A stretch of 64,000 nucleotides of DNA, from the NCBI RefSeq assembly GCF_020097835.1, contig NZ_CP083666.1, positions 1,364,001-1,428,000 of the forward strand. Direction: 5' to 3'. The notes under the pieces were generated by a model, which did no database searches, was not told where the DNA came from, and saw only the letters and a program-made list of their open reading frames with translations. Position 1 is the stretch's first letter, and each line of letters starts with the position of its first letter. Source of the DNA: Haloprofundus halobius. GTDB lineage: Archaea; Halobacteriota; Halobacteria; Halobacteriales; Haloferacaceae. A program made the position numbers and the translations under genes. This document shows positions 25,209 through 33,711 of the stretch, piece after piece.

Positions 25209-26666
25209 TCAGACCGCGACGGGCCGCGAGATGATCCACAGCGACAGCACCGTGTAGCCGACCATCAGCGTCGAAAGCGGTGCGTGGGACACGAACGCCG
25301 ACCGGGCGTCGGGCGCGACGCGCCGAGAGACGACGTCGGCGGCGACGACGGCGACGACGTGACCGAGGACGACCATCGCGACCTGCGTCAGCCAGAACGC
25401 GGGTAACGGGAGCCAGAACAGCGGGTCGACCGTCTCCATGCCGACGGCGCTCGGCAACGCGCCGAGACCGGTGAGCGCGTAGCCGTAGTTGTGTGCCACC
25501 TCGTAGGCGGCCGCGATGGGCAGCAGCGTCGACGCGAACGTCGTCGTCGCCGACGCGGACGGCGACTCGTCGTCGCGGGCGTGAAGCGAGACGAATCGCG
25601 CCACGGCGGCGAAGACGGCGAGAAAGCCCGCGAGGCCGACGACGTAGAGGAGCAGACTCGCCTCCGGACCGAGACCGGCCGCGTCGCGCAACCCGTAGAA
25701 CAGCCCTCGGTACTCCGGCGAGGCCGAGAAGCCGTCGAAACTCACCGTGTAGACGGCGGCGACGACGAACGCGGCCGCCGCGGCCGAGACGGGTGCGAGA
25801 CAGCCACGCCACGGCGGGCGGAGGACGACGCGCCGGTCGCCGTCGCCATCGTCGCTATCGTCGCTGTGACCCTCGCCGCCATCGTCGCGCAGAACGCGGA
25901 GCGGCGCGACCCGACCGAGCAGGCGATACAGAACCGCCAGCGGGTCGGCGCGGTCGAACCACGTCGGGCCGAAGACGACGCCGCCGACGAGCATCGAGAG
26001 CGCGTAACCCGCCACGACCGCCGCCGTCAGCGACGGCTGCGAGGGGACCACGGTCAGGTTCTCTGCGACGCCGACGAGGAGGACGTACCCGACGACTGCG
26101 GGCCACTCGCCGAGTCGGTCGGGATACTCGGCGAGTCGAACCTCGTCGCCTTCGAGCAGACACAGCCACCGGTAGACGGTACGCCACGGCGAGAGCACGC
26201 GCCACGGCGACCCGACGACGACGGCGACGAGCGCGACTCCCTTGAACCACACCGGCCAGACGAACAGCGTCGCGAGATTCGTCGACGGTGCGCTCGGACC
26301 GGTCGCGCCGTGGACCAGCGCCGCGACGAACGCGATGAAGAACGTCCCACCGGCGGCGACGCGGACGGGCCCGACGAGAGATGACGGAACCGTCGCGAGC
26401 GTCGTGGCGGCCGAAGCGCCCCGCGTCCGAGAGGAAAACGCTCTCGCCGCAGATTTCCGGCCCGCACCGCCCGCCAGAACGACTGCTGTCAGTCCGACCG
26501 TCGCCCCCGCGCCGAGAAACAACCACGAGAGCGGAATCGGCGACTCGAACCGCGTCGCAACTTGGTGGGCCGCGGCGGGCGTCGACAGCAGCGCGAGACC
26601 GACGACGCCCAGCGCGGCGAACACGGCAGCACCGCGCGGCGAGACGCGAGTCGAGAGCCGTCGCAT
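25209..26666 (-). CDS. Multipass membrane protein of unknown function
   Basis: This 485-residue protein starts with a cleavable-looking N-terminal hydrophobic stretch followed by AHQVATRFESPIPLSWL and about ten membrane segments. The C-terminal half has AYEVAHNYGY and a histidine in VLGHVVA, a layout I recall from actinobacterial proteins annotated 'fenitrothion hydrolase', but the resemblance is from memory. An acidic loop near residue 290 is rich in Asp and Ser. I start at the ATG at 26666; the frame is open much further upstream but that part is arginine-rich and not credible. It is convergent with the DyP-like gene. Confidence 0.7.
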   Translation of the reverse strand: MRRLSTRVSPRGAAVFAALGVVGLALLSTPAAAHQVATRFESPIPLSWLFLGAGATVGLTAVVLAGGAGRKSAARAFSSRTRGASAATTLATVPSSLVGPVRVAAGGTFFIAFVAALVHGATGPSAPSTNLATLFVWPVWFKGVALVAVVVGSPWRVLSPWRTVYRWLCLLEGDEVRLAEYPDRLGEWPAVVGYVLLVGVAENLTVVPSQPSLTAAVVAGYALSMLVGGVVFGPTWFDRADPLAVLYRLLGRVAPLRVLRDDGGEGHSDDSDDGDGDRRVVLRPPWRGCLAPVSAAAAAFVVAAVYTVSFDGFSASPEYRGLFYGLRDAAGLGPEASLLLYVVGLAGFLAVFAAVARFVSLHARDDESPSASATTTFASTLLPIAAAYEVAHNYGYALTGLGALPSAVGMETVDPLFWLPLPAFWLTQVAMVVLGHVVAVVAADVVSRRVAPDARSAFVSHAPLSTLMVGYTVLSLWIISRPVAV

Positions 26667-26728
26667 ACGCGGACGTAGCGCCAGTACGGTGAAAACCCGC
26701 ACGGTTCGGCGGTGTCGCCTCCTACTCG

Positions 26729-27958
26729 TCACCCATCGGTCGCGTACTCCAGCGCCGCGACACGGCCGTCGCCGTAGCGGACGAGAATCTCCTCGTCGCC
26801 GTCGCCGTCGCCGTCGAGGTCCGTGAGCGTCGGATAGATCCACACCGGTACGTCGCGCTCGTAGGTCGCGCGCGTCTCGCCCGAGGCGGGGTCGAGCACC
26901 GACACCGTGCCGCCGTTGGTGAGCGCGACGAGTTCGGGGTCGCCGTCGCCGTCGAGGTCGCCGAGTTTCGGCGCAGGGTGCTGGGCGGCGTCGCCCGTCG
27001 TCACCGTCGTCTCCCACTCGACCTCGCCGGTGTGCGCGTTGAGGGCGACGACCCGCCCGTCTGTGAGCGTGGCGTACACCTCCGCGTCGCCGTCGCCGTC
27101 GGCGTCACCGACCGCGCCGACCCGCGGGTTGGCGTCGAACGTACGGCTCCACCGGTCGGTTCCGTTTTCGCCGTAGACGACAGCGACCTCGCCGCTCCGG
27201 CCGACGAAAACCTCGGCCGCGGCGTCGCCGTCGGCCTCGCCGACGACCATCGACGAGACGCTCTCGCCGCCGCCGCGCCACTCGACGTTTCCGTCGGCGT
27301 CGAGCAGAATCGGACCGTCGCCCGTTCCGAACAGCGTCTCGTTCGCCCCGTCGCCGTCGACGTCTTCGATAACAGGAGCGGGGAACGTCGACGCGCCGAG
27401 GTCCGCGCGCCACAGCACGCCGCCGGTGTCGCCGTCCGCTGCGACGACGCCGCCGTCGATGTCGCTGGCGACGAGTTCGGGACTGCCATCGCCGTCGAGG
27501 TCTCCAGTCGTCGGCGCGCCGTAGCCGTAGGTGTCCAGCGGAATCCGATACCGCTCCTCGCCGTCGGCGTCGAAGACGACGAGCGCTTCTTCGGTCGTCA
27601 CGACGGCGACCTCGGACGACCCATCGCCCGTCAGGTCGGCGACGGCGGGTTCGGTCAGCGCGTGCGGCGTGCAGTTCGACTCGGGGACGGTGTAGCGCCA
27701 GCGCGTCTCGCCGTCGTCACCGAGACGGACGAGCGTACACTCGCCGAGCGGGACGCCGTCGCGCTCGGGGACGCTCACCGGCGCGACGACGACATCTCCG
27801 CTCGCGCCGACGGCGTGGTGGTTCGCCAACGTGTCGCGGGCGGTGTCGCTCACCCACCGCTCGCGCAACTCGGGGCCGCCGTCGGTGAGCGCGACGCCCG
27901 CGACGGCGACGAGCGCCAGACAGAGCGCGACGAGAGCGAGGAGCGTCCGGCGACGCAT
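26729..27958 (-). CDS. FG-GAP/VCBS-type beta-propeller protein, membrane-anchored
   Basis: This 409-residue protein has an N-terminal membrane segment or signal (MRRRTLLALVALCLALVAVAG) and then at least seven repeats built around DLDGDG, DVDGDG or DADGDG, the calcium-binding loop of FG-GAP/VCBS propellers. PQQ-like units such as VVALNAHTGEVEW alternate with them. It would be an extracytoplasmic beta-propeller anchored to the cell, binding Ca2+ and possibly partner proteins. It lies 62 nt upstream of the multipass membrane protein on the same strand, so an operon is likely. The start at 27958 puts the hydrophobic segment at the N-terminus. Confidence 0.85.
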   Translation of the reverse strand: MRRRTLLALVALCLALVAVAGVALTDGGPELRERWVSDTARDTLANHHAVGASGDVVVAPVSVPERDGVPLGECTLVRLGDDGETRWRYTVPESNCTPHALTEPAVADLTGDGSSEVAVVTTEEALVVFDADGEERYRIPLDTYGYGAPTTGDLDGDGSPELVASDIDGGVVAADGDTGGVLWRADLGASTFPAPVIEDVDGDGANETLFGTGDGPILLDADGNVEWRGGGESVSSMVVGEADGDAAAEVFVGRSGEVAVVYGENGTDRWSRTFDANPRVGAVGDADGDGDAEVYATLTDGRVVALNAHTGEVEWETTVTTGDAAQHPAPKLGDLDGDGDPELVALTNGGTVSVLDPASGETRATYERDVPVWIYPTLTDLDGDGDGDEEILVRYGDGRVAALEYATDG

Positions 27959-28138
27959 CAGACGACACCCGCGGACGTTCCGCCCGCGAAAGCCTCGGTC
28001 GTCCCCGGTCGGAGCGGGCCGCGTCCGTTCATCGTCGGCCGCTTGGTGTCGGTCCAATAAGTGCGGCGTGGTCCGTCCGTCGAAGCCGAACGGGGGACGC
28101 TATGATAGTTACTTGTTCACAGGGCGCGTAGTGTACCT

Positions 28139-28537
28139 ATGCCTACCGTACGGTTCCGCGGACGCGACATCGACTGCGAAGAGGGTGCGGTGCTGCGCGA
28201 CGTGTTGCTGGCGGCCGGACTGTCGCCGCACAACGGACGCGCGCAGCAGCTGAACTGTCGCGGTCATGCGACGTGTGGAACGTGTGCCGTCGAAATCACC
28301 GCGAGCGAAGGATCGTCGGGATCGCTCAGCGTCCCCGACGGTGTCGACGGCGACGTGAGCGAGATGGGGAGGCGGGAACGGCGTCGACTCTCGCTCCCGC
28401 CGCACAGCCTCGACTCGGGGCTTCGACTCTCCTGTCAGACCCGCGTCGAAGGCGACATTCGGGTGACGAAACACGACGGGTTCTGGGGGCAACACGTCGC
28501 TAGCGAGCGCGGCGACGAGCGAGTCGAACCGGAGTGA
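28139..28537 (+). CDS. 2Fe-2S ferredoxin
   Basis: This 132-residue protein shows the plant-type ferredoxin cluster motif: CRGHATCGTC supplies three cysteines near residues 40-49, and LSCQTRV supplies the fourth near residue 102. It carries electrons at low potential in the cytoplasm. The insertion between the third and fourth cysteines (about 52 residues, with GDVSEMGRRERRRL) is longer than usual. It could serve as donor for the Rieske oxygenase, but it is 15 kb away and no link is visible. Confidence 0.9.
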   Translation: MPTVRFRGRDIDCEEGAVLRDVLLAAGLSPHNGRAQQLNCRGHATCGTCAVEITASEGSSGSLSVPDGVDGDVSEMGRRERRRLSLPPHSLDSGLRLSCQTRVEGDIRVTKHDGFWGQHVASERGDERVEPE

Positions 28538-28662
28538 CCGCGCCGGAGCCAACGCCGTACAGTCGGTCCCGTCCCGCCTCCGAACGACCGAGTTCGTGAC
28601 CCACAGTCGCGGGCGGTGACCGGCAGTCGCGCCCCGTGTCGTTCGCCGACGCGTTCGTCTCG

Positions 28663-29157
28663 TCAGTCCCCACGCGGTGCGGACGGCGTCTCGGACAGAC
28701 CGAGCCTTCGTCGGTGGTCGGAGACGGAAACGACTCCCCCGACGGCTCCCAGCCCAATCGGCGGCATGTTCCGGAAGAACGTCTCGTAGCTGTCCGCGTC
28801 GACGACGTACAGTTCGGCTCAGAACCCGACGCCGCCGCCGTCGTCGACTGCCTCGTTGTACCAGTTCCACGCGGGGACGTGGAGGTCGTTCGGGTCTCTC
28901 GCGAACCGCTGTAAGTCCTCTAGGGACCGCCAGTACTGGATCGCCGCGCCGGTTCGCAGTCCCATGAACGCCGGTTGGTAGCCGAGAAAGCCGCTGTCGG
29001 GGTCGGCTTCCAGTCGCTCGAACATCCGGGCTCTCTTCCGCCCCGCGGCGACCCACTGCGGAATCGCGCGGAGTTTGTTGAGTCGCATCCCGTTGATGTA
29101 CACCACCAGTCTGCCCTCGACGTCCGCAGTCCCCCGACGTTCGATGTCTGATGACAT
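28663..29157 (-). pseudogene. DUF4188-like protein gene interrupted by an in-frame TGA
   Basis: The intact front part encodes 112 residues: VVYINGMRLNKL, then the ADPDSGFLGYQ and QYWRSLEDL core of the DUF4188 family. The frame meets TGA at 28819-28821. Beyond it, the same frame continues with AELYVVDADSYETFF and NMPPIGLG, the usual end of this family, to a stop at 28663-28665. Family members have a Trp at the TGA position (GIWHETY-like), so a TGG-to-TGA change is the simplest explanation. The protein is either truncated by about 52 residues or dead. Family function is not established; a monooxygenase or dehydratase-like fold has been suggested. Confidence 0.7.
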
Positions 29158-29195
29158 GTCACGGATCTACGGTACACGCGAAGAAAACCTCGCCG

Positions 29196-29954
29196 TCAGG
29201 CCTCGACGAACCGCTCGGTGCCCTTCTCGACGAGAGACGGGAACCGCTGAGAGAGATACAGTCCCATCCTCGTCTGCAGATCCGGCGTGATGACCGCGTC
29301 CGTCGACTCGATTTTCCTCGCCAGTTTGCGGCCGACATCGGCCGGGTCGCTCAGCAGCGACGCCGGGTAGCCGATCGTCGCCGCCGACCGCGTGTTCGAG
29401 AGCGAAGGGTGCATTCTCGTACAGGAGACGTTCTCGGTCCGGAGTTCCAGCCGAAGCGACCGTGTGAGTGCTTCGACCGCCCCTTTCGTGGACGCGTACC
29501 CGGAGAGTCCCGGATGCCCGACGAGTCCTGCGCCGGAACTCACGTTGTGGATGATTCCTCGATTCTGCGCCTTCATCTGGGGTAAGACGGCCCGAATCGT
29601 CCGGACGTAGCCGAAGTAGTTCACCTCGAACTCGCGACGCGTGTCGGCGAGCGTCTGCTCTTCGAAGGGAGCGAAGGAGAACACCGCGGCGTTGTTGACG
29701 AGGATGTCTATCCGGCCCCAGCGGTCGACGACCGCCGCGACTGCGTCCTCGACGTCGTCGCCCACCGTCACGTCACAGCGGTGAAACAGCAGTCGGTCGG
29801 GGTAGGTCCCCTGTAGCGACAGGACGTTCTCACCGTTCACGTCGAGACAGGCGACCCGATACCCGTCTTCGAGGAGCGTCGTGAGCAGGTGGTAGCCGAG
29901 TCCTTCGTTCGCGCCGGTGACGACGACGACCCGTCCGTTTGTTGGGCGACTCAT
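29196..29954 (-). CDS. Short-chain dehydrogenase/reductase
   Basis: This 252-residue protein is a classical SDR. It shows the cofactor motif TGANEGLG, NNAA, the catalytic YASTK and a serine in NVSSGAG. The Asp in CLDVNG after strand 2 favours NAD+ over NADP+. It would oxidise or reduce an unknown alcohol or carbonyl substrate. I prefer the ATG at 29954 over that at 29972. It lies 38 nt upstream of the interrupted DUF4188-like gene on the same strand. Confidence 0.9.
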   Translation of the reverse strand: MSRPTNGRVVVVTGANEGLGYHLLTTLLEDGYRVACLDVNGENVLSLQGTYPDRLLFHRCDVTVGDDVEDAVAAVVDRWGRIDILVNNAAVFSFAPFEEQTLADTRREFEVNYFGYVRTIRAVLPQMKAQNRGIIHNVSSGAGLVGHPGLSGYASTKGAVEALTRSLRLELRTENVSCTRMHPSLSNTRSAATIGYPASLLSDPADVGRKLARKIESTDAVITPDLQTRMGLYLSQRFPSLVEKGTERFVEA

Positions 29955-30061
29955 GATGCAGTACGGACGCATCGTACAGAGATTAGGCTATTGACAGGTG
30001 CAGCGGTAGATATCGAGTGGCCGTTCGTCGGTCGGAGAATCCGCACCGCCACTCGACTCAC

Positions 30062-30919
30062 TCAGTACTCATAGAAGCCCCGACCCGTCTTCTTGCCGAG
30101 GTCGCCCGCGTCGACCTTCCGCTTCAGGAGATAGGCGGGTTTGTAGCGGTCGCCGAGTTCCTCGAACAGCGTCTCGCTGGCGTCCAGACAGATGTCGAGG
30201 CCGATGTGGTCGGCCAACTGGAGGGGACCCATCGGGACGTTCGTACCGAGTGTCATCCCCTTGTCGATGTCCTCCTTGGAGGCGACGCCCTCGTCGTAGG
30301 CGCGGATGCCCTCGTTGAGCCACGGCATCAGGATACGGTTGGTGACGAACCCGGGTTTGTCGTCGGACTCCCACGTCTCCTTGCCGAGGTCCTCGGAGAA
30401 CTCGTGGGCGAACTCGACGACCGCCGAGTCGGTCTTCTCGCCGCGGACGACTTCGACGCCCGTCATGATTGGGACGGGGTTCATGAAGTGCAGGCCGACG
30501 ACGAGTGCCGGTCGTTCGGTGACGCTCGCGATGGTCGTGATGGAGAGCGTGGAGGTGTTCGTCGCCAGCACCACGTCCTCGTCGACGACGTCGTCGAGGT
30601 CGGTGAAGATGTCCTGTTTGATGTCCATGTTCTCCACCGCGGCCTCGACCACGAGGTCGCAGTCGGCGAGGTCCGACAGTTCGGTCGTCCCCTCGATTCG
30701 ACCCTGAATCGCCTCGGCCTCGTCTGCGTCCATCTTCTCCTTCGAGACGAACCGCGAGAGACTGTCGTCGATGGCCGAGAAGCCGCGGTCGAGGAACTCC
30801 TGTTTCAGGTCGCGCATCACCACGTCGTAGCCGGCGGCGGCGGCGACCTGCGCGATGCCGTTGCCCATCGTTCCCGCGCCGACGACGCCGACCGTCCGAA
30901 TGTCATCGATATTCCGCAT
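30062..30919 (-). CDS. hbd: 3-hydroxyacyl-CoA dehydrogenase
   Basis: This 285-residue protein has the NAD-binding motif GVVGAGTMGNGIAQ at the N-terminus, STLSIT, and HFMNPVPIM, which are typical of 3-hydroxyacyl/3-hydroxybutyryl-CoA dehydrogenase. It oxidises L-3-hydroxyacyl-CoA to the ketone with NAD+ in beta-oxidation. The short monofunctional form lacks an enoyl-CoA hydratase part; separate enoyl-CoA hydratases lie at 48538-49353 and elsewhere. It is single on the minus strand, 142 nt from the SDR start. Confidence 0.95.
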   Translation of the reverse strand: MRNIDDIRTVGVVGAGTMGNGIAQVAAAAGYDVVMRDLKQEFLDRGFSAIDDSLSRFVSKEKMDADEAEAIQGRIEGTTELSDLADCDLVVEAAVENMDIKQDIFTDLDDVVDEDVVLATNTSTLSITTIASVTERPALVVGLHFMNPVPIMTGVEVVRGEKTDSAVVEFAHEFSEDLGKETWESDDKPGFVTNRILMPWLNEGIRAYDEGVASKEDIDKGMTLGTNVPMGPLQLADHIGLDICLDASETLFEELGDRYKPAYLLKRKVDAGDLGKKTGRGFYEY

Positions 30920-31080
30920 AGTTCCGTCTGCTCCGGGGAGTCACCTAAGGGTAGCGGAGCGTCGGCGTCGAGAGTCGGCCGTCGGGTCGCCTGCGACGGC
31001 TGTACCGCTCGTTTCATTCTGTTGAACCGACACCTACAGAAACGTTGAAGTGACGATGCCGAAAGAGATAGTTGATTGCC

Positions 31081-31713
31081 GTGGCTGACTGTCCCGAATC
31101 AAAGAACGTGCGCGACCTGAGAGCGCTCCACCACGTCGGGCCGAAGACGGCGGCCGCACTCGACGCGGCGGACGTCACCGACGACGACGTGCGGCGCAAA
31201 CGCGTCTCCTACACCGAGTTGGTCGATGCGGGCGTCAACCCCGGCGTCGCCGCGCGCATCCGCCGAGCGCACTCGCTGTCGTGGTCGTTCGAGTCCAGCG
31301 GTCGCGACCTCGAACGGCGGTCGGCTCAGGTTCGCGGCCTCGGCGACGCCGAACGCGCGTGGGTCGCCGCCAGTTCCGGCGACTGGGAGTCCCACGAACC
31401 CGCCGACCCCCCCGAATCCGACGCCAGCGACGCGTGGCCTCGCGACCCGGCCGCGACCGCCGACGTGGCCGAGACGGACGGGAGCGGCGAGTCGTCGGCC
31501 GCGGAGGCGGCGTGGCGCGCGCAGAGCCGCCCGACGCCGCTCACCGTTCTCGACTGCGTCGACGACGACGACGCGACGCTGTTGTCGGAGGCCGGAATCG
31601 TCTCCGTTCGGAGCCTCACGACGGCGAACCCCGAACACGTTGCCGACGTCCTCGAACTCGACGCGACGGTCGTTCGGCGGTGGCACGCCGCCGCCTGCCG
31701 CCACCGTGAGTAG
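31081..31713 (+). CDS. Helix-hairpin-helix domain protein (DUF7409-type)
   Basis: This 210-residue protein carries two helix-hairpin-helix-like domains: LRALHHVGPKTAAALDAA at the N-terminus and LLSEAGIVSVRSLTTANPEHV near the C-terminus, joined by an acidic Asp/Pro-rich linker. Such domains bind DNA non-specifically. I use the GTG at 31081; a TTG at 31072 would add three residues. From memory it matches a haloarchaeal group named DUF7409. No operon partner is evident. Confidence 0.8.
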   Translation: MADCPESKNVRDLRALHHVGPKTAAALDAADVTDDDVRRKRVSYTELVDAGVNPGVAARIRRAHSLSWSFESSGRDLERRSAQVRGLGDAERAWVAASSGDWESHEPADPPESDASDAWPRDPAATADVAETDGSGESSAAEAAWRAQSRPTPLTVLDCVDDDDATLLSEAGIVSVRSLTTANPEHVADVLELDATVVRRWHAAACRHRE

Positions 31714-31829
31714 TTATTTACTCAGAGAGTAGTAAGTAGTTGTTCACGGAGTTATCGTTCTGAGCCCGATTTCCGACGCTCTCGCTCGATTTCGCCCCGT
31801 TTCTCCGAGGGCGCACGCCGACCGATGAT

Positions 31830-31837
31830 TTAAATAG
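31830..31837 (+). promoter_or_regulatory. TATA box of the aldolase-FBPase operon
   Basis: TTTAAATA lies 23-30 nt before the ATG at 31860, matching the archaeal box for a leaderless transcript. The 145 nt before it are unusually AT-rich for this genome and also contain a TTATTTACTC stretch at about 31714-31722. Confidence 0.65.
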
Positions 31838-31859
31838 TAGTTCACCGGATTTTGAACCG

Positions 31860-32690
31860 ATGATTCCATCGGCAGACGCGGCCATCACACGGGACGACAG
31901 AGCGTTGATTCTCGCGTACGACCACGGCTTAGAGCACGGTCCGGTGGACTTCGAGGACGTTCCGGGGACGACGGACCCCGAGACGGTGTTCGACATCGCA
32001 ACGCACGACGCCGTGACGGCGCTTGCGGTCCAGAAGGGTGTCGCCGAGGGCTACTACCCCTCCTACGAGGACGACGTGAACCTGCTGTTGAAGCTCAACG
32101 GCACGTCGAACCTCTGGATGGGCGAACCGAACAGTGCAGTAAACTGTACTGTCGACTACGCCGCCGAACTCGGTGCGGAGGCCATCGGCTTCACCGTCTA
32201 CGGCGGGTCGAACCACGAGATCGAGATGGTCGAGGAGTTCCGCGAGGCCCACGAGGCCGCCCGCGAACACGACATGGGCGTCGTCATGTGGTCGTACCCG
32301 CGCGGGCAGGGGTTGAAAAACGACACCTCCGCCGACACCATCGCGTACGCGGCGCGGATGGGTCTCGAACTCGGCGCGGACATCACGAAGGTGAAGTATC
32401 CCGGCTCCGCCGAGGCGATGCAGTGGGCCTGCGAGTCCGCCGCTGGGACGAAAGTCGTGATGAGCGGCGGGTCGAAAACCTCCGACCGCGAGTTCCTCTC
32501 GACGGTCGAGACGGCGATGCGCGCCGGGGCGTCGGGGCTCGCGGTCGGACGGAACGTGTTCCAGCGCGAGAACCCCACGGAGTTGCTCGACGCGCTCGAA
32601 GCGGTCATCTTCGAGGACGCGACGGCGGACGACGCGCTCGGACTGATGCCCTCGACGAGCAACAACCGCGCGACGGCCTCCGACGACTGA
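31860..32690 (+). CDS. fba: Fructose-bisphosphate aldolase, archaeal class I (DhnA type)
   Basis: This 276-residue TIM-barrel enzyme has [22 protein letters not shown] and the Schiff-base lysine motif DITKVKYPG, then [14 protein letters not shown]. It catalyses reversible aldol cleavage of fructose 1,6-bisphosphate. The next gene encodes fructose-1,6-bisphosphatase and begins inside its stop codon, so the pair is a gluconeogenic operon. The strong TATA box at 31830 fits a leaderless start. Confidence 0.95.
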   Translation: MIPSADAAITRDDRALILAYDHGLEHGPVDFEDVPGTTDPETVFDIATHDAVTALAVQKGVAEGYYPSYEDDVNLLLKLNGTSNLWMGEPNSAVNCTVDYAAELGAEAIGFTVYGGSNHEIEMVEEFREAHEAAREHDMGVVMWSYPRGQGLKNDTSADTIAYAARMGLELGADITKVKYPGSAEAMQWACESAAGTKVVMSGGSKTSDREFLSTVETAMRAGASGLAVGRNVFQRENPTELLDALEAVIFEDATADDALGLMPSTSNNRATASDD

Positions 32691-33613
32691 TGGAACGGCA
32701 CACGGACGCGGAGACGGGTGCGGAGGCCGACGGCGTCGCCGACGGCGGCACGGACGAAGCGACGAGCGAGACGGTCCGCCAGATTCTCGAAACCGTCGCC
32801 GACCTCGCCCCGACGGTCCGCGACGCGCTGCCGGGTCGCCGACAGAAGAGCGCCACCGAGAACCCCAGCGGCGAGACGCCGATGGCGGCCGACGTGTACG
32901 CCGACGAGCTGTTCGAGGAGCGACTCGGCGCGCTCTCGGGTGTCGGCGAGTACGCCAGCGAGGAACGGGAGTCGGTCGTCGCGAGGGGCGAGGGGCTCTC
33001 CGTCGCCGTCGACCCGCTCGACGGCTCTTCGAACCTCAAGTCGAACAACACGATGGGAACCATCGTCGGCGTCTACGACGCGCCGTTGCCCGCTCGCGGC
33101 GAGAACCTCGTCGCCGCGGCGTACGTGCTCTACGGACCCATCACGACGCTCGTCGCCGCCGTGGGTGGCGAGGTGACGGAGTACGTCGTCGACGACGGCG
33201 AACTCGAAGCGGTCCGCGAGAACGTTCGGTTGCCCGAGGACCCCGGCGTCTACGGTTTCGGCGGTCGGGTCCCCGACTGGCCCGACGCGTTCGAGGCGTA
33301 CGCCCGCGAGGTGGAGTCCGACGACTCGCTGAAACTACGTTACGGCGGCGCGATGATAGGCGACATCAACCAGGTTCTCACCTACGGAGGCGTGTTCGCG
33401 TATCCGGCGCTGAACTCCGCTCCGAACGGGAAACTCCGCCTCCAGTTCGAGGGAACGCCGATCGGCTACATCATGGAGTGTGCCGGCGGAGCGTCGACAG
33501 ACGGGGAGCGGTCGCTGATGACCGTCGAACCGACCGAACTCCACCAGCGCGTGCCGGTGTACGTCGGCAACACGGAACTCGTCGAGCGGTTGGAATCGGC
33601 GCTCACCGCCTAA
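32690..33613 (+). CDS. fbp: Class I fructose-1,6-bisphosphatase
   Basis: This 307-residue enzyme carries the metal/phosphate motif [20 protein letters not shown] and [12 protein letters not shown], as in class I FBPases. It dephosphorylates fructose 1,6-bisphosphate in gluconeogenesis. Its ATG shares one base with the TGA of the aldolase gene (TGATG), so translation is coupled. The first 35 residues form an acidic haloarchaeal extension. Longer upstream frames overlap the aldolase and are rejected. Confidence 0.93.
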   Translation: MERHTDAETGAEADGVADGGTDEATSETVRQILETVADLAPTVRDALPGRRQKSATENPSGETPMAADVYADELFEERLGALSGVGEYASEERESVVARGEGLSVAVDPLDGSSNLKSNNTMGTIVGVYDAPLPARGENLVAAAYVLYGPITTLVAAVGGEVTEYVVDDGELEAVRENVRLPEDPGVYGFGGRVPDWPDAFEAYAREVESDDSLKLRYGGAMIGDINQVLTYGGVFAYPALNSAPNGKLRLQFEGTPIGYIMECAGGASTDGERSLMTVEPTELHQRVPVYVGNTELVERLESALTA

Positions 33614-33711
33614 ACGACGGAGACGTGTCGAATCACGGCTCTGCCGAGCCGTTAATTGCTCGCTCAAACCTGTTCGTAACGTACTAATATCATTGCCACA
33701 CACTCCGCGGC

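Noticed and set aside
26667-27017. N-terminal extension of the membrane protein at 25209-26666
   Set aside because: The added 117 residues are almost all Arg, Gly and Pro and overlap the FG-GAP gene; the hydrophobic start at 26666 is typical for a membrane protein.
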